Notes: generated by a model not told the origin, from the letters alone. Numbered from the stretch's first letter, positions 18,503 to 28,179 are shown. The stretch: DNA of 64,000 bases from Anaerovorax odorimutans (GCF_024459955.1 NZ_JANFXK010000001.1:434001-498000); one strand, 5' to 3'. Program-made: numbers and translations.

Positions 18503-18563
18503 AAAAAAATTTGCGCAGGCAAAATCCCGGCCCGCTAAGGGCTGCGGAATTTGCCCGCACAAA
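18503..18563 (-). terminator. Terminator of the cls transcript
   Basis: A long imperfect hairpin (TTTGCGCAGGCAAAATCCCG against CGGAATTTGCCCGCAC). A run of nine T follows on the minus strand only, so it serves the minus-strand genes rather than the LysM gene. Confidence 0.8.
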
Positions 18564-18587
18564 AGGTCTGCCGCCGGAAAGCCGCCG

Positions 18588-20063
18588 TCACAGAAGATCG
18601 GACAGCAGCCGCGCCACGCTCTCCTTGAAGCGAATCCAAAGGGAACGGTTATCATACAGCTCCAAAGTCAGCTCGTGACATTCCTCCATATCCTTCTCGA
18701 AAATGGCTTCCAGCCTGCGGGCCTCTTCACCGTCGTAGATAAAGGCATTGGCCTCAAAGTTAAGGGTAAAGCTGCGCCGGTCAAAGTTGGCCGAGCCCAC
18801 GCTTGCCACTTCGCTGTCCACCACAATGGTCTTGGCGTGAAGAAAACCCTTGTCATAAATAAACGCCCTGCCGCCGGAATGGATCAGCTCACCCACATAG
18901 GCATACGTCGCCCAGTACACGAATATATGATCCGGTACACAGGGGATCATGATCCGCACATCCACACCGCTCTGGGCCGCCATCTTCAGCGCTTCCAAAA
19001 TGCTGGCATCGGGTACGAAGTAGGGAGTCTGCAGATAAATATTCTTTTGCGCGGAAGAAATCATCTTCAGGTAAGCCCGCTTTACTTTCACCCGATCGGA
19101 ATCCGGGCCGCTGGAAACGATCTGCACGCCGGTGTTTCCCACCTCAATCACATCGCTGTAATAAGCCTGTGAAACTGCCAGCTTCTCCTTTGCCGCAAAT
19201 CTCCAGTCCAGCAAAAACCGGGCATTGATATCCTGAACGCAGCTGCCCATCACCCGCAGATGGGTATCCCGCCAGTAGCCGAATTTCTTTTTCATGCCCA
19301 GATATTCGCGGGCAATGTTGAATCCCCCTATATAACCCACTTCGCCGTCTATGACCGCCAGCTTTCTATGGTTGCGGTAATTGAAGCGGATGTTGACGAT
19401 CTTAAATTTAGGCGGAAAGAAATAGGCCCGTTTGCCCCCGGCTTCAATAAAGTCTTTAAGTACACGGTCATTGATCTGCCGGCTGCCCATGGCGTCCATC
19501 AGGAGGCGCACCTCAACGCCCTCCCTGGCCTTTTTCGTCAGAGCTTCGATAAAACGACGGCCCACCGCATCGTTCTTAATGATAAAATACATGATATTAA
19601 TGGAAGTGGTGGCGTTTTCAATATCCCGCAAAAGTGTGCGGAACTTATGACGGCCCCCGGTCATGATGGTGATGCGGTTGTTCTGGGTATAGTAAGCCTC
19701 GCCGTACAGCTGATTGAGGTGGATCATATCCTTCCACAGCTCAGCCTCCGGGTTGGCAAAATGATAGGAGCCTTCTTTGATTTCCCGCATTTGCTGGTGC
19801 AGGCTGCCGTCTATGGCCTCTTCCTCCGCCCGGGTCAGGCGGAAGATCTTTTTTCTGGCAATGTTCTGAGAGAACAAAAAATAAAAAATTATTCCTGCTA
19901 TGGGCAGCAGGAATAATATCATGATCCATGCCAGGGTTGCAGACGGGTTTTTACGCTCAAGGAATATGATAGTGAGCGCTATAATCAGATTCACTACAAA
20001 CAGTACGCTTGTAAATTGTGCGAAATGCGGCAGCTCCTGCCATATCCCAAACCAGTCAAACAT
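18588..20063 (-). CDS. cls: Cardiolipin synthase
   Basis: 491 residues. Two N-terminal membrane helices (PLD nuclease N-terminal domain), then two HKD phospholipase D motifs: HRKLAVIDGEVGYIGGFN near residue 230 and HAKTIVVDSEVASVGSANFD near residue 410. The enzyme joins two phosphatidylglycerols into cardiolipin at the membrane. It starts 29 bases after the trpZ-like stop with no terminator between, so it may be the last gene of that transcript. Confidence 0.95.
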   Translation of the reverse strand: MFDWFGIWQELPHFAQFTSVLFVVNLIIALTIIFLERKNPSATLAWIMILFLLPIAGIIFYFLFSQNIARKKIFRLTRAEEEAIDGSLHQQMREIKEGSYHFANPEAELWKDMIHLNQLYGEAYYTQNNRITIMTGGRHKFRTLLRDIENATTSINIMYFIIKNDAVGRRFIEALTKKAREGVEVRLLMDAMGSRQINDRVLKDFIEAGGKRAYFFPPKFKIVNIRFNYRNHRKLAVIDGEVGYIGGFNIAREYLGMKKKFGYWRDTHLRVMGSCVQDINARFLLDWRFAAKEKLAVSQAYYSDVIEVGNTGVQIVSSGPDSDRVKVKRAYLKMISSAQKNIYLQTPYFVPDASILEALKMAAQSGVDVRIMIPCVPDHIFVYWATYAYVGELIHSGGRAFIYDKGFLHAKTIVVDSEVASVGSANFDRRSFTLNFEANAFIYDGEEARRLEAIFEKDMEECHELTLELYDNRSLWIRFKESVARLLSDLL

Positions 20064-20092
20064 TGTAAACTCCCTTTTCCCCCAGTATATAC

Positions 20093-20866
20093 CTACAGAA
20101 GCATTCTGTCATTATCGATTTCAAATTTCTCAATAAGTTTTTCCACGGTCATCGCATCCCGTTCCGCCCCGGTGATATCCATGACTACCTGTCCGTCGCG
20201 CATGAGAATCGTCCGGTTTCCATGTTCCAGGGCAGCCTTCATATTATGGGTAATCATCAGGGTACACATGCCGTCTTCCCCCGCGAACAGGTCGGTCAGC
20301 TCGAGAACCTTTTTCGCCGCCGAAGGGTCCAGCGCCGCTGTGTGCTCGTCCAAGAGCAGCAGCTTTGGCCGGGCGATCACTGCCATGAAGAGGGTCAGCG
20401 CCTGACGCTGTCCCCCTGACAGCAGCCGGGCCTTTTCCTTCATTCTGTCCTCCAGGCCCATGTCCAGAAGCCTCAGCTTTTCTCTGAACAGCTCTCTGTC
20501 CTTCTTGCTGATCCCCGGCTGAAAGCCCCTGCTGCGGATCTTATTATAGGCAATGGAAAGATTTTCTTCAATGGTCATGTCAAAGGCAGTCCCCTTCAGC
20601 GGGTCCTGGAATACGCGGCCGATTTTTTTCGCCCGTCTGTGCTCCGGCAGGCGGGTAATATCCTGTCCGTCCAGAAGAATCTTCCCGCCGTCGGCGCCGT
20701 GAACGCCCGCGATACAATTCATCAAAGTGGACTTTCCTGCTCCGTTGCTTCCTATAATCGTAACAAAGTCACCTTTTTTCAAAGAGAGGTTCACCTTGTT
20801 CAAAGCCAGCTTTTCATTGACCGTACCCGGGCTGAATATCTTTGTCAGATTGGTGATTTCAAGCAT
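20093..20866 (-). CDS. trpZ: ABC transporter ATPase of a TrpXYZ-type importer
   Basis: 257 residues with Walker A GSNGAGKSTLMNC, Q-loop FQDP, signature LLSGGQRQALTL, Walker B LLLDEHTAALD and the switch histidine ITHN. It drives uptake through the adjacent permease. It overlaps the permease gene by 8 bases, indicating coupled translation. The tryptophan assignment rests on the UGG-specific T-box in front of the operon and on the family of the binding protein, not on the ATPase itself. Confidence 0.88.
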   Translation of the reverse strand: MLEITNLTKIFSPGTVNEKLALNKVNLSLKKGDFVTIIGSNGAGKSTLMNCIAGVHGADGGKILLDGQDITRLPEHRRAKKIGRVFQDPLKGTAFDMTIEENLSIAYNKIRSRGFQPGISKKDRELFREKLRLLDMGLEDRMKEKARLLSGGQRQALTLFMAVIARPKLLLLDEHTAALDPSAAKKVLELTDLFAGEDGMCTLMITHNMKAALEHGNRTILMRDGQVVMDITGAERDAMTVEKLIEKFEIDNDRMLL

Positions 20867-21761
20867 TTTTCGCCCCCCTCTTCTTCTTTCTGGCGGAGAA
20901 GCTTTCCCCCAGCACGCCCATGGACAACGCGATGACTACGATAACCGCGGAAACCAGCTTCATATCCGTGGCCTGCATACCCAAGTTCAGGGCAACGGCC
21001 AGTATCAGCCGGTAAACAATAGCCCCCAGAGCCACGGCAATCAACCTTCTCAGCAAATTGCTGGTACCGAAGATCACTTCGCCGATGATGACCGAAGCCA
21101 GTCCGATCACCACCATGCCGACACCCATACCGATATCGCAGTATCCCTGGTACTGCGCCAGCAGACCGCCGGCCAGTCCCACGAATCCGTTGGAAACGGA
21201 AAGCCCCAAAAGCTTCATATTGTCGCTGCTGATTCCGGCAGCCCGAACCATTTCTTCATTATCCCCGGTCGCCCGCAGGGCAAAGCCCATCCGTGTTTTA
21301 AGGAAGAAGAAGAATATGGCGATGACTACCACCAGCACGATGGCCCCCACCAGCAGCTTGGCCCACTGGGAAGGGAAGAGTTCTTCCGCTTTCGTATAGA
21401 GGGTCTCGCTTTTCATCAGCGGCAGGTTGGCCTTGTTTCCCATGATGCGCAGATTAATCGAGTAGACGCCCAGCATAACCAGAATTCCGGCCAAAAGCGC
21501 CTGTATTTTCAGTTTTGTATTCAGCAGGGCAGTAACTGCGCCTGCGCAGGCTCCGCCGATGAAGGCCGCCACAAGGGCCAGGACCGGATGGACGCCCAGG
21601 GTGCAAAGCATGGCCGAAGCCGCTGCCCCTGTGACGATGCTCCCGTCCACTGTAAGGTCAGGCGTATTGAGTGTTCGGAATGACAGGAAAACACCTAATG
21701 CCAGTATAGCATATATCATTCCCAATTCTACGGAGCCTATGAGTGCACCGACTGTTATCAT
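20859..21761 (-). CDS. trpY: ABC transporter permease of a TrpXYZ-type importer
   Basis: 300 residues, about eight hydrophobic segments, with the branched-chain-amino-acid permease-type pattern (FLSFRTLNTPDLTVDGSI, NEEMVRAAGISSDNMKLLGL). This family partners the COG2984-type binding protein encoded 3 bases upstream. The basic C-terminus (SARKKKRGAKNA) is probably cytoplasmic. Confidence 0.88.
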   Translation of the reverse strand: MITVGALIGSVELGMIYAILALGVFLSFRTLNTPDLTVDGSIVTGAAASAMLCTLGVHPVLALVAAFIGGACAGAVTALLNTKLKIQALLAGILVMLGVYSINLRIMGNKANLPLMKSETLYTKAEELFPSQWAKLLVGAIVLVVVIAIFFFFLKTRMGFALRATGDNEEMVRAAGISSDNMKLLGLSVSNGFVGLAGGLLAQYQGYCDIGMGVGMVVIGLASVIIGEVIFGTSNLLRRLIAVALGAIVYRLILAVALNLGMQATDMKLVSAVIVVIALSMGVLGESFSARKKKRGAKNA

Positions 21762-21764
21762 TTC

Positions 21765-22754
21765 CTATTCTCCCAAATTCTTCGCGCTGTCCAGGATGTC
21801 CTGCGGAATTTTTGCTCCGATGGCATCGGCTGTCGCTTGATTGATATAAGCCTGCATGTCGTCCATGACTTTGACCGGCATTGTGCTGGTATCTCCGCCC
21901 TTCAGGACTTCCGCGGCCATCTTGGCGGTTTCTGCTCCCAGGACCTCGTAGTTGATGCCATAGGTTGCCAGTCCGCCGTCTTTTACCATGGAGTCGGCGC
22001 CCACATAGAACGGAATCTTAGCGTCGTTGAACACGGTGGTTGCCACGGACATGGCAGAAGCTACCGTATTATCAATCGGGGAGAATACGGCGTCGCATTT
22101 TCCCGCCATGCTCTGAGCAGCCTGCTGAATCTCGTTGGAGTTGGTCACTGCCGCTTCCTTTACCGTCAGACCGTTTTTCTTGGCAAACTCTTTCAGGTCG
22201 TTTACCACGGATACGGAGTTGACTTCACTGGAATTGTACATTGCGCCGATGGTCTTTATTTCCGGCGTGATCTGCTGCGCCAGACCCATGATTTTATCCA
22301 CTGCGATCAGGTCGGAGGTTCCGGTGATGTTTCCACCCGGCTTTTCAAAGCTTTCCACCAGCTGTGCCGCCACCGGATCGGTTACTGCGGAGAATATGAT
22401 GGGAATGTCCTTGGTTTCTCCATAAGCCGCCTGGGCTGCCGGCGTGGAGATGGCGATAATCAGATCGCATTTATCGGACACGAAGCCCTGGCAGATCGTC
22501 TTCAGGTTGGCCTGCTCATTCTGGGCGTTCTGATAATCAATGGTTACATTATCCCCTTCCTTATAGCCTTCTTCCTCCAGCTGCTTGATGATGCTTTCAC
22601 GAATCGTATCCAGCGACGGATGTTCCACCAGCTGGACAAGTCCGATCTTGACCGTTTCCTTGTCCGATCCGCTGTCTCCTGATCCGCAGCCTGCCAAAAG
22701 GCCCGCCAGCACCATTACCAGTGCCATTAAAATCGCTAAACTTCTCTTTTTCAT
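21765..22754 (-). CDS. trpX: Tryptophan-type ABC substrate-binding lipoprotein
   Basis: 329 residues from the ATG at 22754 (AAGGAGAG upstream). The longer frame to 22811 runs into the T-box terminator and is not used. A lipoprotein signal ends in LAGLLAGCGSG, with Cys about residue 23. The body follows the TrpX/COG2984 pattern: KIGLVQLVEHPSLDTIRESI, CDLIIAISTPAAQAAY, PIIFSAVTDPVAAQLV, GGLATYGINYEVLG. The extracellular lipoprotein captures substrate for the permease. Streptococcal relatives are tryptophan importers; the T-box supports that here. Confidence 0.9.
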   Translation of the reverse strand: MKKRSLAILMALVMVLAGLLAGCGSGDSGSDKETVKIGLVQLVEHPSLDTIRESIIKQLEEEGYKEGDNVTIDYQNAQNEQANLKTICQGFVSDKCDLIIAISTPAAQAAYGETKDIPIIFSAVTDPVAAQLVESFEKPGGNITGTSDLIAVDKIMGLAQQITPEIKTIGAMYNSSEVNSVSVVNDLKEFAKKNGLTVKEAAVTNSNEIQQAAQSMAGKCDAVFSPIDNTVASAMSVATTVFNDAKIPFYVGADSMVKDGGLATYGINYEVLGAETAKMAAEVLKGGDTSTMPVKVMDDMQAYINQATADAIGAKIPQDILDSAKNLGE

Positions 22755-22807
22755 TTTTTCTCTCTCCTTATCCATGTTTTTTGGATGTTCTCTGCCAGAG
22801 ATTTTCC

Positions 22808-23122
22808 ACAAAAAAACACTTGTCCTCGTTACAAGGACAAGTGCTTGACCTGCGGTACCACCTTGTTTGACGCATGTGCGTCCTCTCTAGCGAGTGCCAT
22901 CACACTCTCTGCCCGTTACGCCGGCATCGCGTCTCGGCTACTCGGTTTTCGGCTGTGCGTTCGGAACATGCATTTGCTTTCCGCCGCGGCCTTCCGCCTT
23001 TCACTTCGCCCTCAGAGGCCCATTCTGCCAAAACTGTCGTCTGTCCGGCTCACACCGCCCCGGACTCGCTGGAAGACCGTCCCTCAGCTTTACTCCCTCG
23101 TCTTCGGTTTCGTCATTCATAT
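22808..23122 (-). promoter_or_regulatory. Tryptophan T-box leader with terminator
   Basis: The minus-strand leader shows the full T-box layout. Stem I has AGTA (GGGAGTAAAGC), a distal AGCGAGTCCGGGGCGGTGTG, and a specifier region GAATGGGCCTCTGAG in which UGG (23020-23022) is the tryptophan codon. The T-box sequence AAGGTGGTACCGCA is at 22851-22864. The competing terminator has 9-bp arms (22817-22825 with 22835-22843) followed by a T-run. Uncharged tRNA-Trp would stabilise the antiterminator and switch on trpXYZ. Confidence 0.93.
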
Positions 23123-23128
23123 GCGACT

Positions 23129-23157
23129 ATCTTACCACCTGATTCCGGCGGTGTCAA
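23129..23157 (-). promoter_or_regulatory. Promoter of the T-box/trpXYZ operon
   Basis: TTGACA (23152-23157), 17 bases, TAAGAT (23129-23134), just upstream of T-box stem I. Confidence 0.85.
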
Positions 23158-23254
23158 TATTCTTCCTGCATTTTGACGCTGACGCCCGGAAGGCCGGGTG
23201 CCAATCAGACGCAAACCGGGCACTAACCGGGCAAAAATGAAACCATATACACAC

Positions 23255-25768
23255 TTATTTACTGCGCCTGAGCCGTTCCACGACGCTGCCCTTGTTCCAC
23301 ATGCGGTCCACCAGAGCGGATATCACTGCGGCGGCCAGCAGGTATACCGGCGCCAGCGCGCATGCGGGCAGCAGGGTCATATGGTACAATGTGAACCACC
23401 ATCCTGCGGTCAGGCCCTTTACAATCGTCACCGAGGCTGCCGCGCTGAGGACAATTCCCGCAAGGGCTGCCGCCACAGCATAGAACAGTCCTTCCAGAAC
23501 GAAGAGCCTGCGCAGCTGTTTTCGGGTCATGCCCACGCTCTGCATCACTGCGAATTCTCTCTGGCGGGCAATGGCTCCGGTCAGAATCACGTTGAGCAGA
23601 TTGAGCAGCCCTATTATTCCGAAGATCGCCGCGATCACCGTACCGCTGATGCTGTAGGTCTGTCTCGTTTCCTCGAACGCTGCGTCCACGCTGGTTCGCG
23701 TCTGCACGCGGATATTGGCTCCCGGCTGATCCTGGTATTTCTCAATGGCTTTATTGAGTTCAGCAAAGCCTCCCTTTTCGGCATCAAAGATGTGGCGTAT
23801 GGGCCGATCCTCCTGGGGATACAGGGATTGGAACTGTTCCTTTGGCAGCAGCAGACATCCAAAATCGCCGATGCTGCTTTCATAAAGCAATGCATAGTTG
23901 ACAGCTACACATGCCATAACCTCGTAGGTTTTTTCTTTTCCGTGGAAATCGGCAGTAATCCGATCTCCGGGATGAAGGGAAAAGGTGTCTGCGTCGACCT
24001 TCTGCCCGGTATCGTCCAGGGGACCCACCTCCAGCACATAATTTCCGGAAGCAAACTTTTTCATATCCAGTTTTCCCTCGGAAACTTTACAGCGTTTCAG
24101 GGCGTTTTCATCGAACCCGTAGACCTGTTTTCCTCCCAGATCGTTTTCGTCCTCATAGGGCTTTCCGTTCCTGGTTTTGATTACTGCGGGGTCTGCGGAA
24201 ATGTCATTGATATCGTGATGGTAATAGACGCTTGATAGGTCTTTGACCTGCGGCTGATCCTTGATAAACTGCGAAAAATTTTCCGGGATCATGTAGTTGG
24301 GTGAATCGGTTTGGCCGGAATCGGAGCTTTTTACAAGGAAATCCGCGGCAACCCGTCCCTTGGCATAGGTTTCTTTATCAAAACAGTCGGTCAGATTGAG
24401 GATACTGTTGAAGATTACAATGCTGAGGGCGATGGACAGAACCACCAGCAGAGTCTTTCCTTTATTTCCCGTCAGATTGGCCGACGCCATACGCACGATA
24501 CGCATTTTCGATTCTTTTCCCCGCTTGACCGCCTTCTTGCTGTTTTCCTGTCCGTTGTACCGCAGGGCTTCAATGGGCGAAATCCTTGCTGCCGTGCGTC
24601 CCGGTTTCTTGCAGCTGATCCACACGGTCAGCAGGGCGAAAATACCCGATGCCAGCATAACCCAAAGATTGGGCGCTACAAAGTACGCGGTTCTCCCATC
24701 CAGCGACTTCATAATCAGGGGCAGCAGCGCGTTTCCCAGCAGCCAGCCCAGAATGAGCCCTGCCGGTATTCCGATGACAGACAGCCGCAGGCCCTGCCGT
24801 TTTACGATATAGGCCAGCTGTTTCGGTGAAGTTCCGATGGTTTTCAGCTGCCCGTAGAGACGGATGTCCTTTAGCACGGAAATCTGAAAAATGTTGTAAA
24901 TAATCAGGTAACCGGCAACCAGGATCAGGATTGCCGCACCGATAACGGCTGCGATCATTTCCGGCGCCAGGGAAGCACTCTGCTCATAAGCCGGGTTTAC
25001 GTTTGCCCGCAGAAAGCCTTTTTCTCCCACATCCGCGCCGGGATCGTAGCCTGCGCTCTTTACAATGCTGTCCAGCTGCTCGCTGATGTTCTCATCGGAT
25101 TTGAGGGTTCCCATGAGAATCAGACAGCCGGCCGCTGTTTCTCCGTCCTCTGGTTTTGCTTCGCCGGAAAGGGCGCGGTCCGCAAATGCCTCAGATACCG
25201 CGATATTGGAAGACGTTTCGTCTTTTTCCCCTTCCCAGAAGCCGCTGACGGTTACTTTTTTCGTCTCTTGCCTGCCGTTTACTTCATAGGACAGATCAAA
25301 GGAGGCTCCCGCCCGATGGGGAAGGTCCAGAAGATCCAGCACTGTGGTATCCACTGCCACCTCGTTTTCCTTCTCAGGACGCTGTCCTTCTTTCAGTTCC
25401 ATAAAATTCAGATCGCACAGCGTTTCGTCCAGCCAGGCGACATTGACTGCGAGCCGTTCCAGTCTGGGGTCGGTACTGGTGCCTACAAAACGCATTGTGC
25501 CTATTTCCTCAAAAGCCGGGTCGCGCTTGATCTGCTCCGCCTTCTTTTCCGGCATATATTTGAGAGAAACCATTGCCTTTGTTCCCGACTGGCGGATAGC
25601 CTGCTCTTTGATACAGTACATGCTGCCCTGCAGAATCGTCGCCACGGAAGTAAAGAGCATAGCGGTGAGGATAATCGCCACGACAGCAATGATGTTCCTG
25701 GATCTGCTGGCTTTTAGACAGCTTTGGGAAAGGGTTTTGATAAATTTCTTGTTGTTATTCCGCAGCAT
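23255..25768 (-). CDS. FtsX/MacB-type ABC transporter permease
   Basis: 837 residues. An N-terminal membrane helix, a large extracytoplasmic region, a first FtsX domain near residues 270-400 (KDIRLYGQLKTIGTSPKQLAY), then a second TM segment (GNKGKTLLVVLSIALSIVIF), another extracellular loop and a C-terminal FtsX domain (ARQREFAVMQSVGMTRKQLR). Such duplicated FtsX permeases export lipids or peptides, or pump antimicrobial peptides off the membrane. Linked to a dedicated ATPase and a two-component system, which suggests drug or envelope-stress response; substrate unknown. One base separates it from the ATPase gene. Confidence 0.88.
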   Translation of the reverse strand: MLRNNNKKFIKTLSQSCLKASRSRNIIAVVAIILTAMLFTSVATILQGSMYCIKEQAIRQSGTKAMVSLKYMPEKKAEQIKRDPAFEEIGTMRFVGTSTDPRLERLAVNVAWLDETLCDLNFMELKEGQRPEKENEVAVDTTVLDLLDLPHRAGASFDLSYEVNGRQETKKVTVSGFWEGEKDETSSNIAVSEAFADRALSGEAKPEDGETAAGCLILMGTLKSDENISEQLDSIVKSAGYDPGADVGEKGFLRANVNPAYEQSASLAPEMIAAVIGAAILILVAGYLIIYNIFQISVLKDIRLYGQLKTIGTSPKQLAYIVKRQGLRLSVIGIPAGLILGWLLGNALLPLIMKSLDGRTAYFVAPNLWVMLASGIFALLTVWISCKKPGRTAARISPIEALRYNGQENSKKAVKRGKESKMRIVRMASANLTGNKGKTLLVVLSIALSIVIFNSILNLTDCFDKETYAKGRVAADFLVKSSDSGQTDSPNYMIPENFSQFIKDQPQVKDLSSVYYHHDINDISADPAVIKTRNGKPYEDENDLGGKQVYGFDENALKRCKVSEGKLDMKKFASGNYVLEVGPLDDTGQKVDADTFSLHPGDRITADFHGKEKTYEVMACVAVNYALLYESSIGDFGCLLLPKEQFQSLYPQEDRPIRHIFDAEKGGFAELNKAIEKYQDQPGANIRVQTRTSVDAAFEETRQTYSISGTVIAAIFGIIGLLNLLNVILTGAIARQREFAVMQSVGMTRKQLRRLFVLEGLFYAVAAALAGIVLSAAASVTIVKGLTAGWWFTLYHMTLLPACALAPVYLLAAAVISALVDRMWNKGSVVERLRRSK

Positions 25769-25769
25769 G

Positions 25770-26471
25770 TTATCTACCTCCCCCGCTGGTTTCGGTCTGA
25801 GATTCCCGGACGATCCTGCCGTCCTCGATGCGGATCATGCGGTCTGCCATCAGCGCAATTTCGGGGTTATGGGTAATCATAACCAGTGTCTGATGAAACT
25901 GTTTGCAGGTGACTTTCATCAGCCGCAGTACGTCCTGACTGGTCTTGGAATCCAGATTGCCGGTGGGCTCATCGGCAAGGATAATCGCCGGCTTGCTGGC
26001 CAGCGCCCGGGCTATGGCCACCCTTTGCTGCTGGCCGCCGGAAAGATTGCTGGAAAGGTTGGAAAGCTTTTCTTCCAAATGGAGGAAGTGAATAATCCGG
26101 TCAATATATTCCCGGTCCACCTTATTGCCGTCCAGCTCAATGGGGAGGATGATATTCTGATAAACGTTCAGCACCGGAACCAGGTTGTAGTCCTGAAAGA
26201 TAAAACCGATGTTGCGGCGGCGGAATACGGTCAGCTGCTCATCGTTCATCCGCTCGATCTCTTTGCCGCGGATAACGACGCTCCCGGAGGTGGGATTGTC
26301 CAGGCCTCCCAGCATATTTAAAAGGGTGGATTTTCCGGAACCGGAAGTTCCGATGATGGAAACAAATTCTCCCTGGCGGATGTTCAGACTTACTCCATCC
26401 AGAGCCTTCGTCAGGTTTGGTTCTTTTCCGTAGTATTTTTTCAGGTCTTTTGCCTGCAAGATATAGCTCAT
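25770..26471 (-). CDS. ABC transporter ATPase (LolD/MacB type)
   Basis: 234 residues from the ATG at 26471 (AGAGAGGT upstream); the extra 17 codons to 26522 fall in a terminator and are rejected. Walker [21 protein letters not shown], signature [16 protein letters not shown], Walker [12 protein letters not shown], switch [11 protein letters not shown]. The GLDNPTSG segment is typical of ATPases that partner FtsX-type permeases. Pairs with the permease downstream. Confidence 0.93.
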   Translation of the reverse strand: MSYILQAKDLKKYYGKEPNLTKALDGVSLNIRQGEFVSIIGTSGSGKSTLLNMLGGLDNPTSGSVVIRGKEIERMNDEQLTVFRRRNIGFIFQDYNLVPVLNVYQNIILPIELDGNKVDREYIDRIIHFLHLEEKLSNLSSNLSGGQQQRVAIARALASKPAIILADEPTGNLDSKTSQDVLRLMKVTCKQFHQTLVMITHNPEIALMADRMIRIEDGRIVRESQTETSGGGR

Positions 26472-26512
26472 CTTCGTACCTCTCTTTTCGTTGATGGCTT
26501 TAGTATAAAAAA

Positions 26513-26560
26513 AGATTATCACAAACGCTTCTCAACATTGTTACAGCTTTGTGATAATCT
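26513..26560 (-). terminator. Terminator between the kinase and ABC genes
   Basis: A 13-bp perfect inverted repeat AGATTATCACAAA/TTTGTGATAATCT followed on the minus strand by TTTTTTTATAC. It sits 5 bases after the kinase stop, so ABC expression needs read-through or a separate promoter. The long palindrome could alternatively be a regulator operator. Confidence 0.75.
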
Positions 26561-26565
26561 GCTCG

Positions 26566-27498
26566 TCATGCCACCGTCTCCGCTTCACCGGGCAGGTGTA
26601 CGGAAAAAACGGAGCCTTCGCCCACGCGTGAAGAAGCATCGACGAAGCCTTTCTGATTCTCAACAATTTTTTGGGTTAAAAACAGCCCGATGCCCACCCC
26701 TTCCGTTTCGTGGACATCAGCCTCCCGGTAAAAGCGTTGGAACACTTGGTTCAAATGGTCGGGAGGGATTCCCTTTCCGGTATCACTTACGGAGATTTTA
26801 ACAAAGAAATCCGTCCTGGAAACGTCGATGCGAACGCGGCCGCCCTCCGGCGTATATTTTACTGCGTTGTCCAAAAGGTTGAACACTGCTTCCAGCGTCC
26901 ATTTATAGTCGCACACGGCCCGGATGTCCTCACCGCAATCCGCAGCGATACGGATCCCCTTGCTCTCCGCTTTCAGCGCGATATCACATACGGCCTGCTG
27001 GATCAGGGGGTAGATCCGTTCCGTTTTCGGAGATACTTCTATGATCCCCGTTTCCAGACGCGACAGCTTAATCAGGCTCTGCATCAGGGAATCCAGCTTT
27101 TCCACCTGACTGTCCGCGGCCTGCAGGAATTCCTTTTGCTTTTCTTCCGACAGCTCCCGGTTCATCATGATCTGATGGTACATCCGCACATTGGCCATGG
27201 GCGTCTTAATCTGGTGGGAGATATCGGAAACGATCTCCTGAATTTCCTTTTTTTCCTCTTGACTCTGCCTGCTCCGCTCTCTCAGGATTTCGTAGAGCTG
27301 CCGCAGCTTTAGCTGGATTTTTGCCGTCAGCGTCTCATTTTCCTCGTCAAAAACGATTTCCTCTTTGCCGCTGATCATTTCTTCCAGGCTTTTTATCACC
27401 TGTGAGGTATATGTGACCAGCTGTCTGCGCATCCAGAAGATGGCCGCGATATCCGCGATCAAAAGAAGAATGGCTGCTGCCAGTAAGAATTTCTCCAT
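26566..27498 (-). CDS. Sensor histidine kinase
   Basis: 310 residues. One short N-terminal membrane helix (FLLAAAILLLIADIAAIFWM) and almost no extracellular domain, then a coiled linker, the H box SDISHQIKTPMANVRMYHQI with phospho-His, N box NLLDNAVKYTPEGG, G1 DTGKGIPP and G2 GVGIGLFLTQKI. The lack of a sensor loop resembles intramembrane-sensing kinases that detect antibiotics via a partner ABC transporter, which fits the neighbours. It starts on the base after the regulator's stop codon. Confidence 0.93.
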   Translation of the reverse strand: MEKFLLAAAILLLIADIAAIFWMRRQLVTYTSQVIKSLEEMISGKEEIVFDEENETLTAKIQLKLRQLYEILRERSRQSQEEKKEIQEIVSDISHQIKTPMANVRMYHQIMMNRELSEEKQKEFLQAADSQVEKLDSLMQSLIKLSRLETGIIEVSPKTERIYPLIQQAVCDIALKAESKGIRIAADCGEDIRAVCDYKWTLEAVFNLLDNAVKYTPEGGRVRIDVSRTDFFVKISVSDTGKGIPPDHLNQVFQRFYREADVHETEGVGIGLFLTQKIVENQKGFVDASSRVGEGSVFSVHLPGEAETVA

Positions 27499-28179
27499 TT
27501 ACAGGCCGCCTCCCTTCCACTGATATCCCATGCCGTACATGGTCTTGATGTACAGATGATCCGGGTCCTCGATCTTTCGCCGAAGCCGGTTGATGTTTAC
27601 CGCCACCACATGCTCATCGACGAAATTCCCTTCACTGTCCCATATCTTTTCCAGAAGGATCTGTTTTGTCAAGACTCTGCCCTTATTGGCAATCAAAAGG
27701 TTGAGTATTTTAAATTCGGTAGGTGTCAGGGACAAAGTCCTGCCATCCTTTTTCAGAACCATCTGTCCGAAATCGATCATCAGATACCCGTCATTATAAC
27801 GGGCGTCTCTGTCTTTGGCAGCGTTTTTCCGCAGGGCCACCTGTATCCGCTTGTGGAGGACCGCCATGTTAAAGGGTTTGGTGATGTAATCATCGGCGCC
27901 GCATTCAAAACCTTTCAGCTCGTCCTCGTCCATATCGCGGGCAGTGAGGAAAATGATCGGGATATCGGTTTCCGCTTTCACGCCTCTGCAAAAATCATAG
28001 CCCTCCCCGTCGGGAAGGTTCACGTCCAACAGGATCAGATCCACCTGCTTTGCCTCCAGTATCTCCATTCCCTCCGCCAGACAGCCGGCCGGATACACTT
28101 TATAGTTCTCCGCTTCCAGATCATAAGTAAGCCCCATATTCAGCGCTTTGTCATCTTCAATTAATAGTATTTTTTCCAT
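27499..28179 (-). CDS. OmpR-family response regulator
   Basis: 226 residues from the ATG at 28179. Receiver with IEDD acidic pair, phospho-Asp in LILLDVNLPDGEGYDF, Thr in FLTARD and Lys in YITKPFN. The C-terminal winged helix (LTPTEFKILNLLIANKGRVL) ends VKTMYGMGYQWKG-like, as in the OmpR class. A longer reading to 28344 would overlap the nhaA end and its terminator and is rejected. Probably activates the ABC genes downstream. Confidence 0.94.
   Translation of the reverse strand: MEKILLIEDDKALNMGLTYDLEAENYKVYPAGCLAEGMEILEAKQVDLILLDVNLPDGEGYDFCRGVKAETDIPIIFLTARDMDEDELKGFECGADDYITKPFNMAVLHKRIQVALRKNAAKDRDARYNDGYLMIDFGQMVLKKDGRTLSLTPTEFKILNLLIANKGRVLTKQILLEKIWDSEGNFVDEHVVAVNINRLRRKIEDPDHLYIKTMYGMGYQWKGGGL

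Noticed and set aside
22755-22811. N-terminal extension of the tryptophan-binding lipoprotein
   Set aside because: It would run into the T-box terminator hairpin and would spoil the lipoprotein signal; the ATG at 22754 has AAGGAGAG.
23165-23240. GCCCGG direct and inverted repeats after the FtsX permease gene as a terminator
   Set aside because: The stem is short and has no T-run on the minus strand; the sequence is also just upstream of the T-box promoter, so its role is unclear.
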